A stretch of DNA of 64,000 nucleotides from UBA7446 sp965657545 (GTDB taxonomy: Bacteria; Bacteroidota; Bacteroidia; Flavobacteriales; Flavobacteriaceae): contig CBFHOG010000006.1 in the NCBI GenBank assembly GCA_965657545.1, forward strand, positions 1 to 64,000. The letters are read 5' to 3'. Numbering within the stretch: the stretch's first letter is position 1; every line of letters begins with the position of its first letter. Under the pieces are notes generated by a model. That model was not told the origin of the DNA. It saw only the letters and a program-made list of their open reading frames with translations, and did no database searches. Both the position numbers and the translations under genes were made by a program. Shown here piece by piece: positions 42,933 to 52,586 of the stretch.

Positions 42933-45199
42933 GATTTCTTATTATGTGCATCCACTGCAGCTACTGCTGTCATGTGAACAATTTCATCGACACTTGCTCC
43001 CAATTGCAATATATGCACCGCTTGTTTTAGACCCATCATAATAGGGCCAATGGAAAGTGCGTCATCTAGTTCTTTTATTAATTTATAAGCAATATTCGCC
43101 GCATTCAGATCTGGAAAAAGAAGTGTATTGACCTCTTTACCTGCAATTTTTGAAAATGGGAATTTTTTGGTGCGCATGACTTTATTTAGCGCAAAATCAG
43201 CTTGAATAGGTCCATCAACGTCAATATGTGGCACATAACGATGTAACAACGAAACGGCTTCATTTACCTTTTGTGCATCTTCGTTTTTAGACGACCCAAA
43301 ATTAGAATACGATAGCATGGCTACTTTGGGCTGCATGCCAAACAAGGTAGCGGTATAGGATGTCATTTGTGCAATTTTTGCCAAATCTTTGGCATTTGGG
43401 TTGATATTAATCGAAGTGTCTGCTAAAAACAACGGACCTTTATTTGTAATCATCAAGTTGGTGGTTGCAACACGATTCACACCCTCTGCCCTGTCAATAA
43501 CTTGCAATACCGGTTTAAGCACATTCGGATAACTACGGCTGTAGCCTGAAATCATGGCATCGGCATCGCCTTCACGTACCATCATAGCCGCAAAGTAATT
43601 ACGCTCACGCATTCTACTTTGTGCATCGTAAAGGGTAACACCTCTTCGCTGACGTAATTTCCAATAGGTCTCAGCATATGCTTCACGTTGTTCTTTTACG
43701 TCCTCTTTCTTTGGATCTATAATGGAAATATCCGCTTCAAATTCCAAAGTTTCCATGAGTTCTAAAATACGTTCTTTGTTCCCCAACAAAATAGGGTGTG
43801 CAATTCCTTCTTCATAGACCATTTGGGCAGCCTTGAGTACATCTAATTCATCTGCCTCAGCATACACAACACGCTGCATATTGCGCTTGGCTTGACTTGT
43901 GATCAATCGCACCAATTTGGTGTCCGATCCTGTTCGTTGATGCAACTGCTCTTGATATTGATTCCAATCGGATATGGGGGCTTGCGCTACACCACTCTCC
44001 ATGGCTGCTTTTGCTACTGCCATAGGTACGGTAGTGATCAATCGTGGATCAAAAGGTTTTGGGATGATGTAGTTCTCTCCAAAGGCAAGTTTGGTGGTGC
44101 CATAGGCGATATTGACTTGTTCGGGAACCGTTTCTTTTGCTAAATCGGCTAAGGCCTTAACGGCTGCCATTTTCATGGCTTCGTTAATTTTTGTGGCTCT
44201 AACATCTAATGCCCCTCTAAAAATAAATGGAAAGCCAAGTACGTTGTTCACTTGATTGGGGAAATCCGAGCGGCCTGTTGCCATGATAACATCATCGCGC
44301 GTAGAAACTGCCAAATTGTAATCAATTTCTGGATCTGGATTTGCCATCGCAAATACTATGGGAGTAGCAGCCATTGACTTCAACATGGCTGCTGTCATGA
44401 TATTCGCCTTAGATAGTCCAATAAAAACATCGGCTCCAATAAGCGCCTCTTCAAGTGTATGCACATCTGTTGAAGTAGCAAATTCTTTCTTTTGAGCAGT
44501 CAAATTTTCTCTGTCGGCTCTAATGATTCCCTTACTGTCGGTCATCATCATATTTTGAGGCAAAACGCCCAAAGCCCGATAGAGTCTTGCACAGGAAATA
44601 GCGGCTGCGCCTGCGCCACTAATTACCATTTTGATGGAGCTCATCGTTTTATTTGCCAACTCAACAGCGTTGAGCAACGCCGCACCCGAAATGATTGCGG
44701 TACCGTGTTGGTCGTCATGCATCACAGGAATATCAAGTTCTTCTACCAATCGGCGTTCAATTTCAAACGCCTCTGGTGCTTTGATATCCTCCAAATTTAT
44801 ACCTCCAAAAGTGGGTGCAATATTTTTTACTGTTTCAATAAATGCATCAATATCTTTGGTATTGACTTCAATATCAAAAACATCAATGCCTGCAAAAATT
44901 TTAAACAGCAATCCTTTTCCTTCCATTACAGGCTTGGACGCCTCTGGGCCTATATCGCCCAAACCAAGTACCGCTGTTCCGTTGGAAATTACGGCAACTA
45001 AATTGGCCTTGTTGGTGTATTTATATACATTTTCAGTGGCTTTTTCTATCTCTAAACAAGGCTCTGCTACACCTGGTGAATAAGCTAAAGATAAATCGCG
45101 TTGGGTGGTGTAAGGCTTACTTGGGTTTACTTCAAGCTTTCCCGGTTTTGGCTTCGCGTGATATACTAATGCCTCTCTCCGTTTGCTTTCTTGACTCAT
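42929..45199 (-). CDS. maeB: NADP-dependent malic enzyme with phosphotransacetylase-like domain
   Basis: 756 residues. N-terminal malic enzyme part (1-about 430) with SLAYSPGVAEPC, HDDQHGTAII and the nucleotide motif VISGAGAAAISC; C-terminal domain (about 430-756) resembles phosphotransacetylase but probably acts as an acetyl-CoA sensor, as in E. coli MaeB. It decarboxylates malate to pyruvate, supplying NADPH. Its 3' end overlaps ruvA by 4 bases. Confidence 0.95.
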   Translation of the reverse strand: MSQESKRREALVYHAKPKPGKLEVNPSKPYTTQRDLSLAYSPGVAEPCLEIEKATENVYKYTNKANLVAVISNGTAVLGLGDIGPEASKPVMEGKGLLFKIFAGIDVFDIEVNTKDIDAFIETVKNIAPTFGGINLEDIKAPEAFEIERRLVEELDIPVMHDDQHGTAIISGAALLNAVELANKTMSSIKMVISGAGAAAISCARLYRALGVLPQNMMMTDSKGIIRADRENLTAQKKEFATSTDVHTLEEALIGADVFIGLSKANIMTAAMLKSMAATPIVFAMANPDPEIDYNLAVSTRDDVIMATGRSDFPNQVNNVLGFPFIFRGALDVRATKINEAMKMAAVKALADLAKETVPEQVNIAYGTTKLAFGENYIIPKPFDPRLITTVPMAVAKAAMESGVAQAPISDWNQYQEQLHQRTGSDTKLVRLITSQAKRNMQRVVYAEADELDVLKAAQMVYEEGIAHPILLGNKERILELMETLEFEADISIIDPKKEDVKEQREAYAETYWKLRQRRGVTLYDAQSRMRERNYFAAMMVREGDADAMISGYSRSYPNVLKPVLQVIDRAEGVNRVATTNLMITNKGPLFLADTSININPNAKDLAKIAQMTSYTATLFGMQPKVAMLSYSNFGSSKNEDAQKVNEAVSLLHRYVPHIDVDGPIQADFALNKVMRTKKFPFSKIAGKEVNTLLFPDLNAANIAYKLIKELDDALSIGPIMMGLKQAVHILQLGASVDEIVHMTAVAAVDAHNKKS

Positions 45200-45237
45200 A
45201 TGTCATGTTTTGAATGGGGAAAGGTATTGAATTCTTG

Positions 45238-46161
45238 TTATTTTAAAAACTCCAAATTGCGTTTTAGTCCAGCAAAACTTGTTCGCTCTACAGCGCTGGC
45301 TTCAAACAACCTATTATAAAGCTCTTCTGTAATTTCATCCCAGTCATTTTTAGCGAGTTGCATGAGTTCAGTATTGGGCTCAAACTCAGGCTCATTATGA
45401 GGTGTGGCAAACCGATTCCAAGGGCAAACTTCTTGGCATATATCACAGCCAAATGCCCAATTGTCAAATTGCCCCTTTACTTCCGCTGGAATAGCATCTT
45501 TTAGTTCAATGGTAAAATACGAAATGCACTTACTTGCATCTAACTTATAGGGAGCTATAAACGCATCTGTAGGGCAAGCGTCTAGGCAAGCGGTGCACGA
45601 ACCGCAATGGTCTGTAACGGCACCATCGGCAGTAAGCTCTAAATCGATAATAAGTTCAGCAATAAAAAAATAGGAGCCGTTTTGCTTTCGAATCAAATTG
45701 GTGTTTTTACCTACCCAGCCCAGACCGCTTTTAGCAGCCCACGCTTTTTCTAAAACAGGAGCAGAATCCACAAAAACACGTCCTTCCACAGCGCCTATTT
45801 CAGTTTGAATTTCATGCATAAACTCAAAGAGCTTGTCCTTAATAACCCGGTGGTAATCCTTACCATACGCATAACGTGCAAGTTTTGGTGCATCTTTATC
45901 TGATTGTGATGTGCTAGGAAAATAATTATAGAGCAGCGACACCACACTTTTTGCACCTGGAACAAGTTTTCTTGGGTCTAAGCGCTTGTCAAAATTACGT
46001 GCCATATAGCCCATCTCTCCATGGTAATTTTGGGAAAGCCAAGATTCAAAACGAGGTGCTTCTTCTTCCAGAAAAGTCGCTTTAGAAATACCACACGCCA
46101 TAAAACCAAGGCGTTGGGCAATTTGTTTTACTATGGTAGCATGACGCTCAGCAAGGTTCAA
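45238..46161 (-). CDS. queG: Epoxyqueuosine reductase
   Basis: 307 residues. N-terminal cobalamin-binding domain and a C-terminal ferredoxin-like domain with two 4Fe-4S motifs: HCGSCTACLDACPTDA and FGCDICQEVCPW. It reduces epoxyqueuosine in tRNA wobble modification. The start is a TTG (46161-46159) overlapping the ruvB stop (TTGA); no ATG gives the expected N-terminus (LAERHATIVKQIAQRLGF). Length is shorter than E. coli QueG (379) because the C-terminal HEAT-repeat part is absent. Confidence 0.94.
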   Translation of the reverse strand: MNLAERHATIVKQIAQRLGFMACGISKATFLEEEAPRFESWLSQNYHGEMGYMARNFDKRLDPRKLVPGAKSVVSLLYNYFPSTSQSDKDAPKLARYAYGKDYHRVIKDKLFEFMHEIQTEIGAVEGRVFVDSAPVLEKAWAAKSGLGWVGKNTNLIRKQNGSYFFIAELIIDLELTADGAVTDHCGSCTACLDACPTDAFIAPYKLDASKCISYFTIELKDAIPAEVKGQFDNWAFGCDICQEVCPWNRFATPHNEPEFEPNTELMQLAKNDWDEITEELYNRLFEASAVERTSFAGLKRNLEFLK

Positions 46162-47180
46162 AATAATCCTTTTTGCGTATTCGGCATAGACCTGTTCAAG
46201 TGTTTATATGCCTTTTCGGTTACTTCTCTGCCCCGAGGGGTACGCACCAAAAAGCCCTCTTGAATCAAAAACGGTTCATAGACTTCTTCAATGGTTTCAC
46301 CATTTTCGGAAACAGCAGTAGCCAGTGTATTAATTCCGACAGGTCCGCCCTTAAATTTATCTATCAACGTGGTTAGGATTTTGTTATCCATTTCGTCTAG
46401 ACCATTCACATCAACATTTAATGCTTTAAGTCCAATTTGCGTAATGGATGAATCTATCGTTCCGTTTCCTTTGATTTGCGCAAAATCCCGAACACGGCGC
46501 AATAGCGCATTGGCAATTCGTGGCGTACCACGACTTCTACTGGCAATTTCAATAGCGGCCTTATCTTCAATAGGTATGTTTAGGATGGCTGCGCTACGAG
46601 TTACAATTCCCGCCAATATTTCTGTAGAATAATACTCCAACCTGCTGTTGATACCAAAGCGCGCACGCATGGGTGCAGTGAGTAATCCCGATCGTGTAGT
46701 AGCACCAATCAATGTAAAGGGGCTTAATTCGATTTGAACAGAACGGGCATTAGGTCCTGTTTCAATCATAATATCAATGCGGTAATCTTCCATGGCAGAA
46801 TACAAGTACTCTTCCACAATGGGGCTTAGTCGATGTATTTCATCAATGAACAGCACGTCTCTGGGTTGAAGATTTGTGAGCAATCCTGCTAAGTCGCCGG
46901 GTTTATCTAGCACAGGACCTGAGGTAAGTTTTAGATTAACATCCAATTCGTGCGCAAGAATATGCGCCAAGGTAGTTTTGCCCAATCCAGGAGGGCCGTG
47001 CAAAAGCGTGTGGTCAAGGGGTTCTTCTCGTTGGTTGGCTGCAGCAACAAAGATCTCTAGGTTTTCGAGTACTTGTGGCTGTCCGCTAAAATCGTCAAAG
47101 CTAAGCGGACGCAAAGCACGATCGATATCATGCTCTTCGCGATTTAGTTGTTCTCCGGTTGGATCTAGATGCTCATTCAT
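46158..47180 (-). CDS. ruvB: Holliday junction branch migration ATPase RuvB
   Basis: 340 residues from the ATG at 47180; the frame is open further upstream but that part would read through the coxA terminator, so the shorter start is right. Walker A GPPGLGKTT, Walker B LFIDEIHR, sensor 1 GATTRSGLLT and the winged-helix end (EPFLIQEGFLVRTPRGR). It drives branch migration with RuvA. A TATCTTTG box ends 5 bases before the ATG. The start of queG overlaps its stop. Confidence 0.96.
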   Translation of the reverse strand: MNEHLDPTGEQLNREEHDIDRALRPLSFDDFSGQPQVLENLEIFVAAANQREEPLDHTLLHGPPGLGKTTLAHILAHELDVNLKLTSGPVLDKPGDLAGLLTNLQPRDVLFIDEIHRLSPIVEEYLYSAMEDYRIDIMIETGPNARSVQIELSPFTLIGATTRSGLLTAPMRARFGINSRLEYYSTEILAGIVTRSAAILNIPIEDKAAIEIASRSRGTPRIANALLRRVRDFAQIKGNGTIDSSITQIGLKALNVDVNGLDEMDNKILTTLIDKFKGGPVGINTLATAVSENGETIEEVYEPFLIQEGFLVRTPRGREVTEKAYKHLNRSMPNTQKGLF

Positions 47181-47185
47181 CAATC

Positions 47186-47193
47186 CAAAGATA
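47186..47193 (-). promoter_or_regulatory. -7 box (TATCTTTG) 5 bases before ruvB
   Basis: Perfect TAnnTTTG match just downstream of the coxA terminator and 5 bases before the ruvB ATG, predicting a leaderless ruvB-queG message. Confidence 0.45.
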
Positions 47194-47202
47194 CGGAAAA
47201 CA

Positions 47203-47225
47203 AAAAAGCCCCTTAGCGGGGCTTT
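47203..47225 (-). terminator. Intrinsic terminator of the act-cox operon
   Basis: Stem AAGCCCC/GGGGCTT with a short TTAGC-type loop, followed on the minus strand by six T. It starts 4 bases after the coxA stop codon. Confidence 0.9.
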
Positions 47226-47228
47226 CAT

Positions 47229-48992
47229 TTAATGTTGAAGTTCTTCTTCGCCTTCGGCTAAAGGAACATTTTGTGGGATAAAATCCTCGTCGTGCCCCGG
47301 CTTAGAGTAGTCGTAAGCCCAACGTTCTACATGAGGAATTTCACCTGGCCAGTTTCCGTGTATGTGTTCAACAGGAGTTGTCCATTCAAGCGTGTTCGAC
47401 TTCCATGGATTTTGAACAGCCTTCTTACCGTAGAAAATACTAGCGATAAAATTATACAGGAACACCAACTGTGCTGCTCCTGCAATAAGCGCGAAAATGG
47501 TAATAATTACGTTGATATTAGCAAGGTCATCAAAGTAAGGGAATGCTGTATTTGAATAGTAACGTCTCGGTAAACCTGCCATACCAATAAAGTGCATGGG
47601 GAAAAATACACCGTAGGCACAAATGGCTGTTACCCAAAAGTGTACATATCCGAGATTTTTGTTCATCATCCTACCAAACATCTTTGGGAACCAATGATAA
47701 ACCCCCGCGAATAATCCGTAGAGTGCCGAAATTCCCATTACCAAGTGGAAGTGTGCCACTACAAAATATGTATCGTGTACGTTAATATCTAAGGTACTGT
47801 CTCCTAAAATAATTCCTGTTAAACCCCCTGAAATGAAGGTAGAAACCAATCCAATGGAGAACAACATTCCTGGGTTCATTTGGAGGTTACCTTTCCAAAG
47901 TGTGGTTATATAGTTAAATGCTTTTACCGCAGATGGAATCGCAATCAATAGCGTCGTAAACGTAAATACGGAACCTAAGAATGGATTCATTCCAGATATA
48001 AACATATGGTGCCCCCAAACAATCGTAGATAAAAAGGCAATGGCCAAAATAGAGGCTACCATGGCGCGGTATCCAAAAATAGGCTTACGCGCGTTGGTTG
48101 CCAGTACCTCAGAAGTGATTCCCAACGCAGGAAGCAATACGATATATACTTCTGGGTGGCCTAAAAACCAAAATAAATGTTCATATAAAACGGGTGAACC
48201 GCCTTGGTAGTGAAGTACCTCCCCTTGAATAAAAATATCTGACAAGAAGAATGATGTTCCAAAGCTTCTATCCATAATGAGCATCAATGCCGCTGAAAGC
48301 AATACAGGAAATGAAACTACACCAATAATTGCTGTTACAAAGAACGCCCAAATCGTAAGTGGAAGTCGTGTCATAGACATTCCCTTGGTCCGCAAATTGA
48401 TAACTGTTACGATATAATTCAGCGATCCAAGTAGTGATGAAGCAATAAAAATAGCCATCGACACCAACCAAAGTGTCATCCCAAGTCCAGAACCAGGTTG
48501 GGCTTGTGGCAATGCACTAAGCGGAGGGTAAATAGTCCAACCTGCAGCAGCTGGTCCCGACTCCACAAAAAGGGATGCAATCATGATAACTGACGAAAGG
48601 AAAAACAACCAGTATGAAATCATGTTTAATAATCCAGATGCCATATCACGTGCACCAATCTGCAATGGAATAAGTAAGTTACTAAACGTACCACTTAGTC
48701 CAGCTGTAAGTACAAAAAATACCATTAGTGTACCGTGAATGGTGACCAAAGCCAAATACACATTTGGGTCCATTACACCTTCTGGTGCCCATTTTCCTAA
48801 AAAGGTTTCAAAAACCCAAAATGATTTTTCTGGCCATGCCAATTGTAAACGAAACAAAAGTGACATAGCAATTCCAATAATTCCCATTATCAAACCAGTG
48901 ATAAGATATTGCTTTGCAATCATCTTATGGTCTTGACTAAAGATGTACTTGGTAATAAACGTTTCTTTGTGATGTGCGTGATCTGCTCCCAT
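47229..48992 (-). CDS. coxA: Cytochrome c oxidase subunit I
   Basis: 587 residues from the ATG at 48992 (MGADHAHHKETF), which removes a 33-base upstream extension that overlaps coxB. Twelve-helix heme-copper oxidase with the binuclear-site histidines in WFLGHPEVYIVLLP, the CuB pair HHMF, and the heme a/a3 ligand region DTYFVVAHFHLVMG. It reduces O2 to water and pumps protons. It is the last gene of the eight-gene respiratory operon and ends in a terminator. Confidence 0.97.
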   Translation of the reverse strand: MGADHAHHKETFITKYIFSQDHKMIAKQYLITGLIMGIIGIAMSLLFRLQLAWPEKSFWVFETFLGKWAPEGVMDPNVYLALVTIHGTLMVFFVLTAGLSGTFSNLLIPLQIGARDMASGLLNMISYWLFFLSSVIMIASLFVESGPAAAGWTIYPPLSALPQAQPGSGLGMTLWLVSMAIFIASSLLGSLNYIVTVINLRTKGMSMTRLPLTIWAFFVTAIIGVVSFPVLLSAALMLIMDRSFGTSFFLSDIFIQGEVLHYQGGSPVLYEHLFWFLGHPEVYIVLLPALGITSEVLATNARKPIFGYRAMVASILAIAFLSTIVWGHHMFISGMNPFLGSVFTFTTLLIAIPSAVKAFNYITTLWKGNLQMNPGMLFSIGLVSTFISGGLTGIILGDSTLDINVHDTYFVVAHFHLVMGISALYGLFAGVYHWFPKMFGRMMNKNLGYVHFWVTAICAYGVFFPMHFIGMAGLPRRYYSNTAFPYFDDLANINVIITIFALIAGAAQLVFLYNFIASIFYGKKAVQNPWKSNTLEWTTPVEHIHGNWPGEIPHVERWAYDYSKPGHDEDFIPQNVPLAEGEEELQH

Positions 48993-49002
48993 AGTTATCT
49001 TT

Positions 49003-50076
49003 TTACTGTTGGATGGTCTGCGCAAAAGTAGTTTGCTGACCCAACCATTTGTTAAAATCTTTCTCTTCTTCTACTACAATTTTCATTTGCATATTGTAAT
49101 GCGATGCACCACAAATTTTATTGCAAAGTAACAAATAATCAAATTGATACGCATCAAGTGCTTCATCGCCATCGGCGATTAAAGCCTTACTATTTTCGTA
49201 TCGTATTTTATTGATTTTCTCAACCTTAGCTGCCATATCGGGGGTTTGGCGCATCTCCTCGGTAGTCGTTGTGGGTGTAAACGAAAATTCGGTGATCATT
49301 CCCGGTACACAGTTCATCTGGGCTCTAAAGTGTGGCATATATGCTGAGTGCAATACGTCCTGAGATCGCATTTTAAAAATGACCTGACGCCCTTTTGGTA
49401 AGTGCAATTCTTGCACGACAACATCGTCTAATCCGTTTGGATCAGAAGAATCAATTCCAACCAAATTGAGGCCATCGTAGTCTTGTAAAAAACGTACGTT
49501 GGCATCGCCTAAAACGCCATCAGCACCTGCATATCGTGCCTTCCAGTTAAACTGTTGTGCGTAAAGTTCTACAACCAATGCCTCGTCATTTTCTTCAATA
49601 TTCATGATAGACGTCCATGTAAACAATCCATACATAATGAGACCTGCCAGCGTTATAACGGGGATAATGGTCCAAATAAATTCGAGTTTATCATTGTCAG
49701 CGTAAAACAAAGCTTTTTGCCCTTTGCGTCCACGATATTTCCAAGAGAAATAGTGAAGTAGTGCTTGGGTGATGGTTTGCACAAAGAAAATAAGCGCAAA
49801 CGAAATCCACATCAGGCGGTCGATGTCTTGCCCGTGTTCAGATGCCGCATCAGGGAGCAATACGTCCCCAAAAGCCCAGAAGGAGTATATCGTAATCAAA
49901 TAAATGAATACCAAAAAGGCGAACATTAACTGTCCGTTACGATGGTTGTCTTGGTCGTTAGCCACTTGCGAGTCGTCTTTGGTTTGACGAAACTGTGAGA
50001 GCTCAAAAATCTTGGTGATTTGCCATACAGCAACACCTACTAAAACCAAAATCGCGAAAAGAATAACTGCAGTCAT
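49003..50076 (-). CDS. coxB: Cytochrome c oxidase subunit II
   Basis: 357 residues. Three N-terminal membrane segments (about 2-20, 50-72, 86-110) and one more near 135, then the CuA cupredoxin domain with YMPHFRAQMNCVPGM and the metal site CNKICGASHYNM (C-x3-C-x3-H-x2-M). It accepts electrons from cytochrome c and passes them to subunit I. The N-terminal extension with additional helices is typical of Bacteroidetes. No fused cytochrome c domain. Confidence 0.96.
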   Translation of the reverse strand: MTAVILFAILVLVGVAVWQITKIFELSQFRQTKDDSQVANDQDNHRNGQLMFAFLVFIYLITIYSFWAFGDVLLPDAASEHGQDIDRLMWISFALIFFVQTITQALLHYFSWKYRGRKGQKALFYADNDKLEFIWTIIPVITLAGLIMYGLFTWTSIMNIEENDEALVVELYAQQFNWKARYAGADGVLGDANVRFLQDYDGLNLVGIDSSDPNGLDDVVVQELHLPKGRQVIFKMRSQDVLHSAYMPHFRAQMNCVPGMITEFSFTPTTTTEEMRQTPDMAAKVEKINKIRYENSKALIADGDEALDAYQFDYLLLCNKICGASHYNMQMKIVVEEEKDFNKWLGQQTTFAQTIQQ

Positions 50077-50088
50077 CTACTTGTTCTA

Positions 50089-51507
50089 TTAATATACAAA
50101 TCGTTCACTCTCTCCAACATACGGATCACCGCTTGCTTCTAATGGCACTTTGGTAAGCGCACGGAAAACCACATAGATAAACAGTCCAGCAAAAAATAGG
50201 AATCCACCTATTTCAGCCCAACCAATAAACCATTGGTCACCAACAGTAGCAGGCATAATCATATTGAAGATATCCATGTAATGTCCAAGTACAATAACAA
50301 TACCTGCCATTACGATAATCCAATTGGAGCGTTTATAGTCACTGCTCATTAAAATAAGCAGTGGAAAAACAAAATTCATTACAACCATACCAAAAAATGG
50401 AAGGTTATAATCGTCAATTCGTGTAAGGAAATAGGTCACTTCCTCTGGAATATTGGAATACCAAATCAACATAAACTGTGAGAACCACAAATAGGTCCAA
50501 AATACGCTAAGCCCAAACATAAACTTGGCCAAATCATGTAAGTGACTGTGGTTTACTTTGGGTAAATATCCTTTTGATTTAAGATAAATGGTAACCAATG
50601 CAATAACAGTAACAGCAGTAACTAGCATACTTGCTAAAACATACCAACCAAACAATGTACTAAACCAGTGTGGGTCTAATGACATGATCCAGTCCCAAGA
50701 CATCATGGATTCTGTTACAAAGAAAAATACCAAGAATACAGCTGAAATACGGAAGTTCTTTTTGTGATTGCTAATATCCCCAGCAGTAGCAGCATCTTGT
50801 GCCAACGAGAACTTTCTAGAAAAATAGCGATATGCATTCCATCCTAAAAGGTAAATGGCTGCACGAATAAGGAAGAACGGTACATTTAAATACCCCACTT
50901 TACCTTGAATAATTTCATCATGTGCTACCGTTTCAGCATCCATCCAAACAAAAAGGTGATTGGCGTGAAGTCCGGTAAGCACTAAAAACACATAAATAAT
51001 GATAGAGCCAGGCACCAAATAAGCTGTAATTCCTTCCATTACACGGAAGAGCAAAATAGGCCAGCCTGCCTGTGCAGCACGTTGAATGGCATAAAACATC
51101 AATGTTCCAAGCGCAATCATAAAGAAAAAGAACGCAGCTACATATAGCGCCGCCCAAGGTTTGTTTTGCAATTGGTGTAGCAAATGTTCCCCGTGGTGTG
51201 CATCTGCATGTGCGTCATCGGCATGTGCATCATCTGCATGCGCATCTCCGTGATGTTCATCTTGAACATCTGTTGCAGCATGTGCATCGTGATGCTTTTC
51301 TTCACTATGAGTATCCGCTGCATGAGCATCGTGAGTGTTGTGTTCACTTCCGTGAGCATCTCCGTGTCCGCCGTGGGCATCGGCAACCATGGCCTGTGCT
51401 TCGGCTACCGTAGAAGGTGCGCTAGCAAAACCAATAGCTAACCCAATAAAGCCAAGCCCCATAAGAACAAAGGCAGTAATTTTTAGTCGTTGAGCAAAGG
51501 TATACAT
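50089..51507 (-). CDS. actF: Alternative complex III subunit ActF
   Basis: 472 residues from the ATG at 51507 (MYTFAQRLK). One helix at the N-terminus, then a strongly His/Asp/Ala-rich stretch (about 44-108, 18 histidines in 65 residues) and about nine helices of the NrfD/PsrC-like membrane fold. ActF helps form the proton pathway and quinol site of alternative complex III. The His-rich segment, on the periplasmic side by the positive-inside rule, is an unusual addition; its DNA carries tandem 15-base repeats coding for AHADD units. Confidence 0.92.
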   Translation of the reverse strand: MYTFAQRLKITAFVLMGLGFIGLAIGFASAPSTVAEAQAMVADAHGGHGDAHGSEHNTHDAHAADTHSEEKHHDAHAATDVQDEHHGDAHADDAHADDAHADAHHGEHLLHQLQNKPWAALYVAAFFFFMIALGTLMFYAIQRAAQAGWPILLFRVMEGITAYLVPGSIIIYVFLVLTGLHANHLFVWMDAETVAHDEIIQGKVGYLNVPFFLIRAAIYLLGWNAYRYFSRKFSLAQDAATAGDISNHKKNFRISAVFLVFFFVTESMMSWDWIMSLDPHWFSTLFGWYVLASMLVTAVTVIALVTIYLKSKGYLPKVNHSHLHDLAKFMFGLSVFWTYLWFSQFMLIWYSNIPEEVTYFLTRIDDYNLPFFGMVVMNFVFPLLILMSSDYKRSNWIIVMAGIVIVLGHYMDIFNMIMPATVGDQWFIGWAEIGGFLFFAGLFIYVVFRALTKVPLEASGDPYVGESERFVY

Positions 51508-51513
51508 GGCCAA

Positions 51514-52059
51514 TTATTTTGTCAATTCGTTACGTAAATACAATACATGTTGGGCAATTTGCCAGCGCTCGGTAGCATTTACCTGCCCAGCGTGCGAGCC
51601 CATCGCATTTTTACCATACATCAATACATGGTAAATACTTCCCCCCGTGATATCCCTATCGGCATAGCTTGGAATTCCCAAAAACTTTTCACGAGTCATC
51701 AAAATACCTTTACCATCTCCCTTAGAGCCATGGCAAACCGCACAATAAATACCGTAGAGTTCTTTTCCTTCGGCACGGTGCGCATCTGTTTGCTCGAGTG
51801 GCGAAACAAGATTGGCTTTTGCATCCTCATAGCCGTCATTGGTGTCAGGATAATCATAAGGAGCCCAACCACGAGCAACAGAACCCGGTACAGGTTTCAT
51901 GGCAACAGAACCTTGATAAAAAATATCTGACTCTCCGTAGGTTTTATATCCCACAGACTCGTACATGTTAGGAAAGTATTGATAGTTGGGTTTTGATGCA
52001 TCAAAACATGACACCAACAATAGCGAACTCAATACAAACAAAAGAATTATATTTTTCAT
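51514..52059 (-). CDS. actE: Alternative complex III mono-heme cytochrome c subunit ActE
   Basis: 181 residues. Lipoprotein signal with lipobox LVSC (Cys18), then a cytochrome c domain with one heme motif CAVCH (GIYCAVCHGSKGDGKG) and a likely axial Met in the MYGKNAMGSHAGQV region. It takes electrons from the pentaheme/hexaheme subunit ActA and delivers them to the oxidase. Part of the tight act operon. Confidence 0.93.
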   Translation of the reverse strand: MKNIILLFVLSSLLLVSCFDASKPNYQYFPNMYESVGYKTYGESDIFYQGSVAMKPVPGSVARGWAPYDYPDTNDGYEDAKANLVSPLEQTDAHRAEGKELYGIYCAVCHGSKGDGKGILMTREKFLGIPSYADRDITGGSIYHVLMYGKNAMGSHAGQVNATERWQIAQHVLYLRNELTK

Positions 52060-52586
52060 GCGTGTTCGGTTTCGTGAATACTAACATCTATCGCGCCTGA
52101 TTTTTTTAACAGACTCATTAATTTTTTTTCATCACCATCAAGGATAACTTGCATTAAGAACTTGTCATCAGTAGTTTCCGGCATTGGATTTTCTGCTTTT
52201 TTAAACGGCCACAATCGGCTGCGTAAATAAAATGTAATCACCATTAGGTGAGCCGCAAAAAACACAGTCATTTCAAATATTACAGGCACAAATGCAGGCA
52301 AATTTTCCAAAAAAGAAAAGCTTGGCTTTCCACCAATATTTTGTGGCCAATCTTCAATCATGATATAGTTAATCATGGTAATGGCAACAGAGAATCCTAA
52401 GATTCCGTATATAAAAGCCATAACAGCAATACGCGTACCCGCTAATCCCATGGCGTGGTCAAGTCCATGTACAGGAAACGGCGTGAAAACCTCTTCGATA
52501 CGATAATCCGCTTTTTTTACATCTTTTACAGCATGTAAAAGCGTATCATCATCGTCATAAACGGCATGTACTAATTTACTACTCAT
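52056..52586 (-). CDS. actD: Alternative complex III subunit ActD (DUF3341)
   Basis: 176 residues with a cytoplasmic N-terminal domain (VHAVYDDDDTLLHAVKDVKKADYRIEEVFTPFPVHGLDHAMG pattern), two membrane helices (about 58-80 and 96-118) and a short C-terminal cytoplasmic tail. It is a structural membrane subunit of alternative complex III. Overlaps actE by 4 bases and actC by 8 bases. Confidence 0.92.
   Translation of the reverse strand: MSSKLVHAVYDDDDTLLHAVKDVKKADYRIEEVFTPFPVHGLDHAMGLAGTRIAVMAFIYGILGFSVAITMINYIMIEDWPQNIGGKPSFSFLENLPAFVPVIFEMTVFFAAHLMVITFYLRSRLWPFKKAENPMPETTDDKFLMQVILDGDEKKLMSLLKKSGAIDVSIHETEHA

Noticed and set aside
47181..47228. Upstream in-frame extension of ruvB by 16 residues
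   Set aside because: It would be translated from the coxA terminator hairpin and the -7 box; the ATG at 47180 gives the normal RuvB N-terminus.
51180..51375. CRISPR-like short repeats
   Set aside because: Repeats are in frame inside actF, have no unique spacers and encode AHADD units.
51138..51441. Met/His-rich small open frames on both strands at the ActF repeat
   Set aside because: They arise from the tandem GCATGTGCATC repeats in other frames; no start context or family match.
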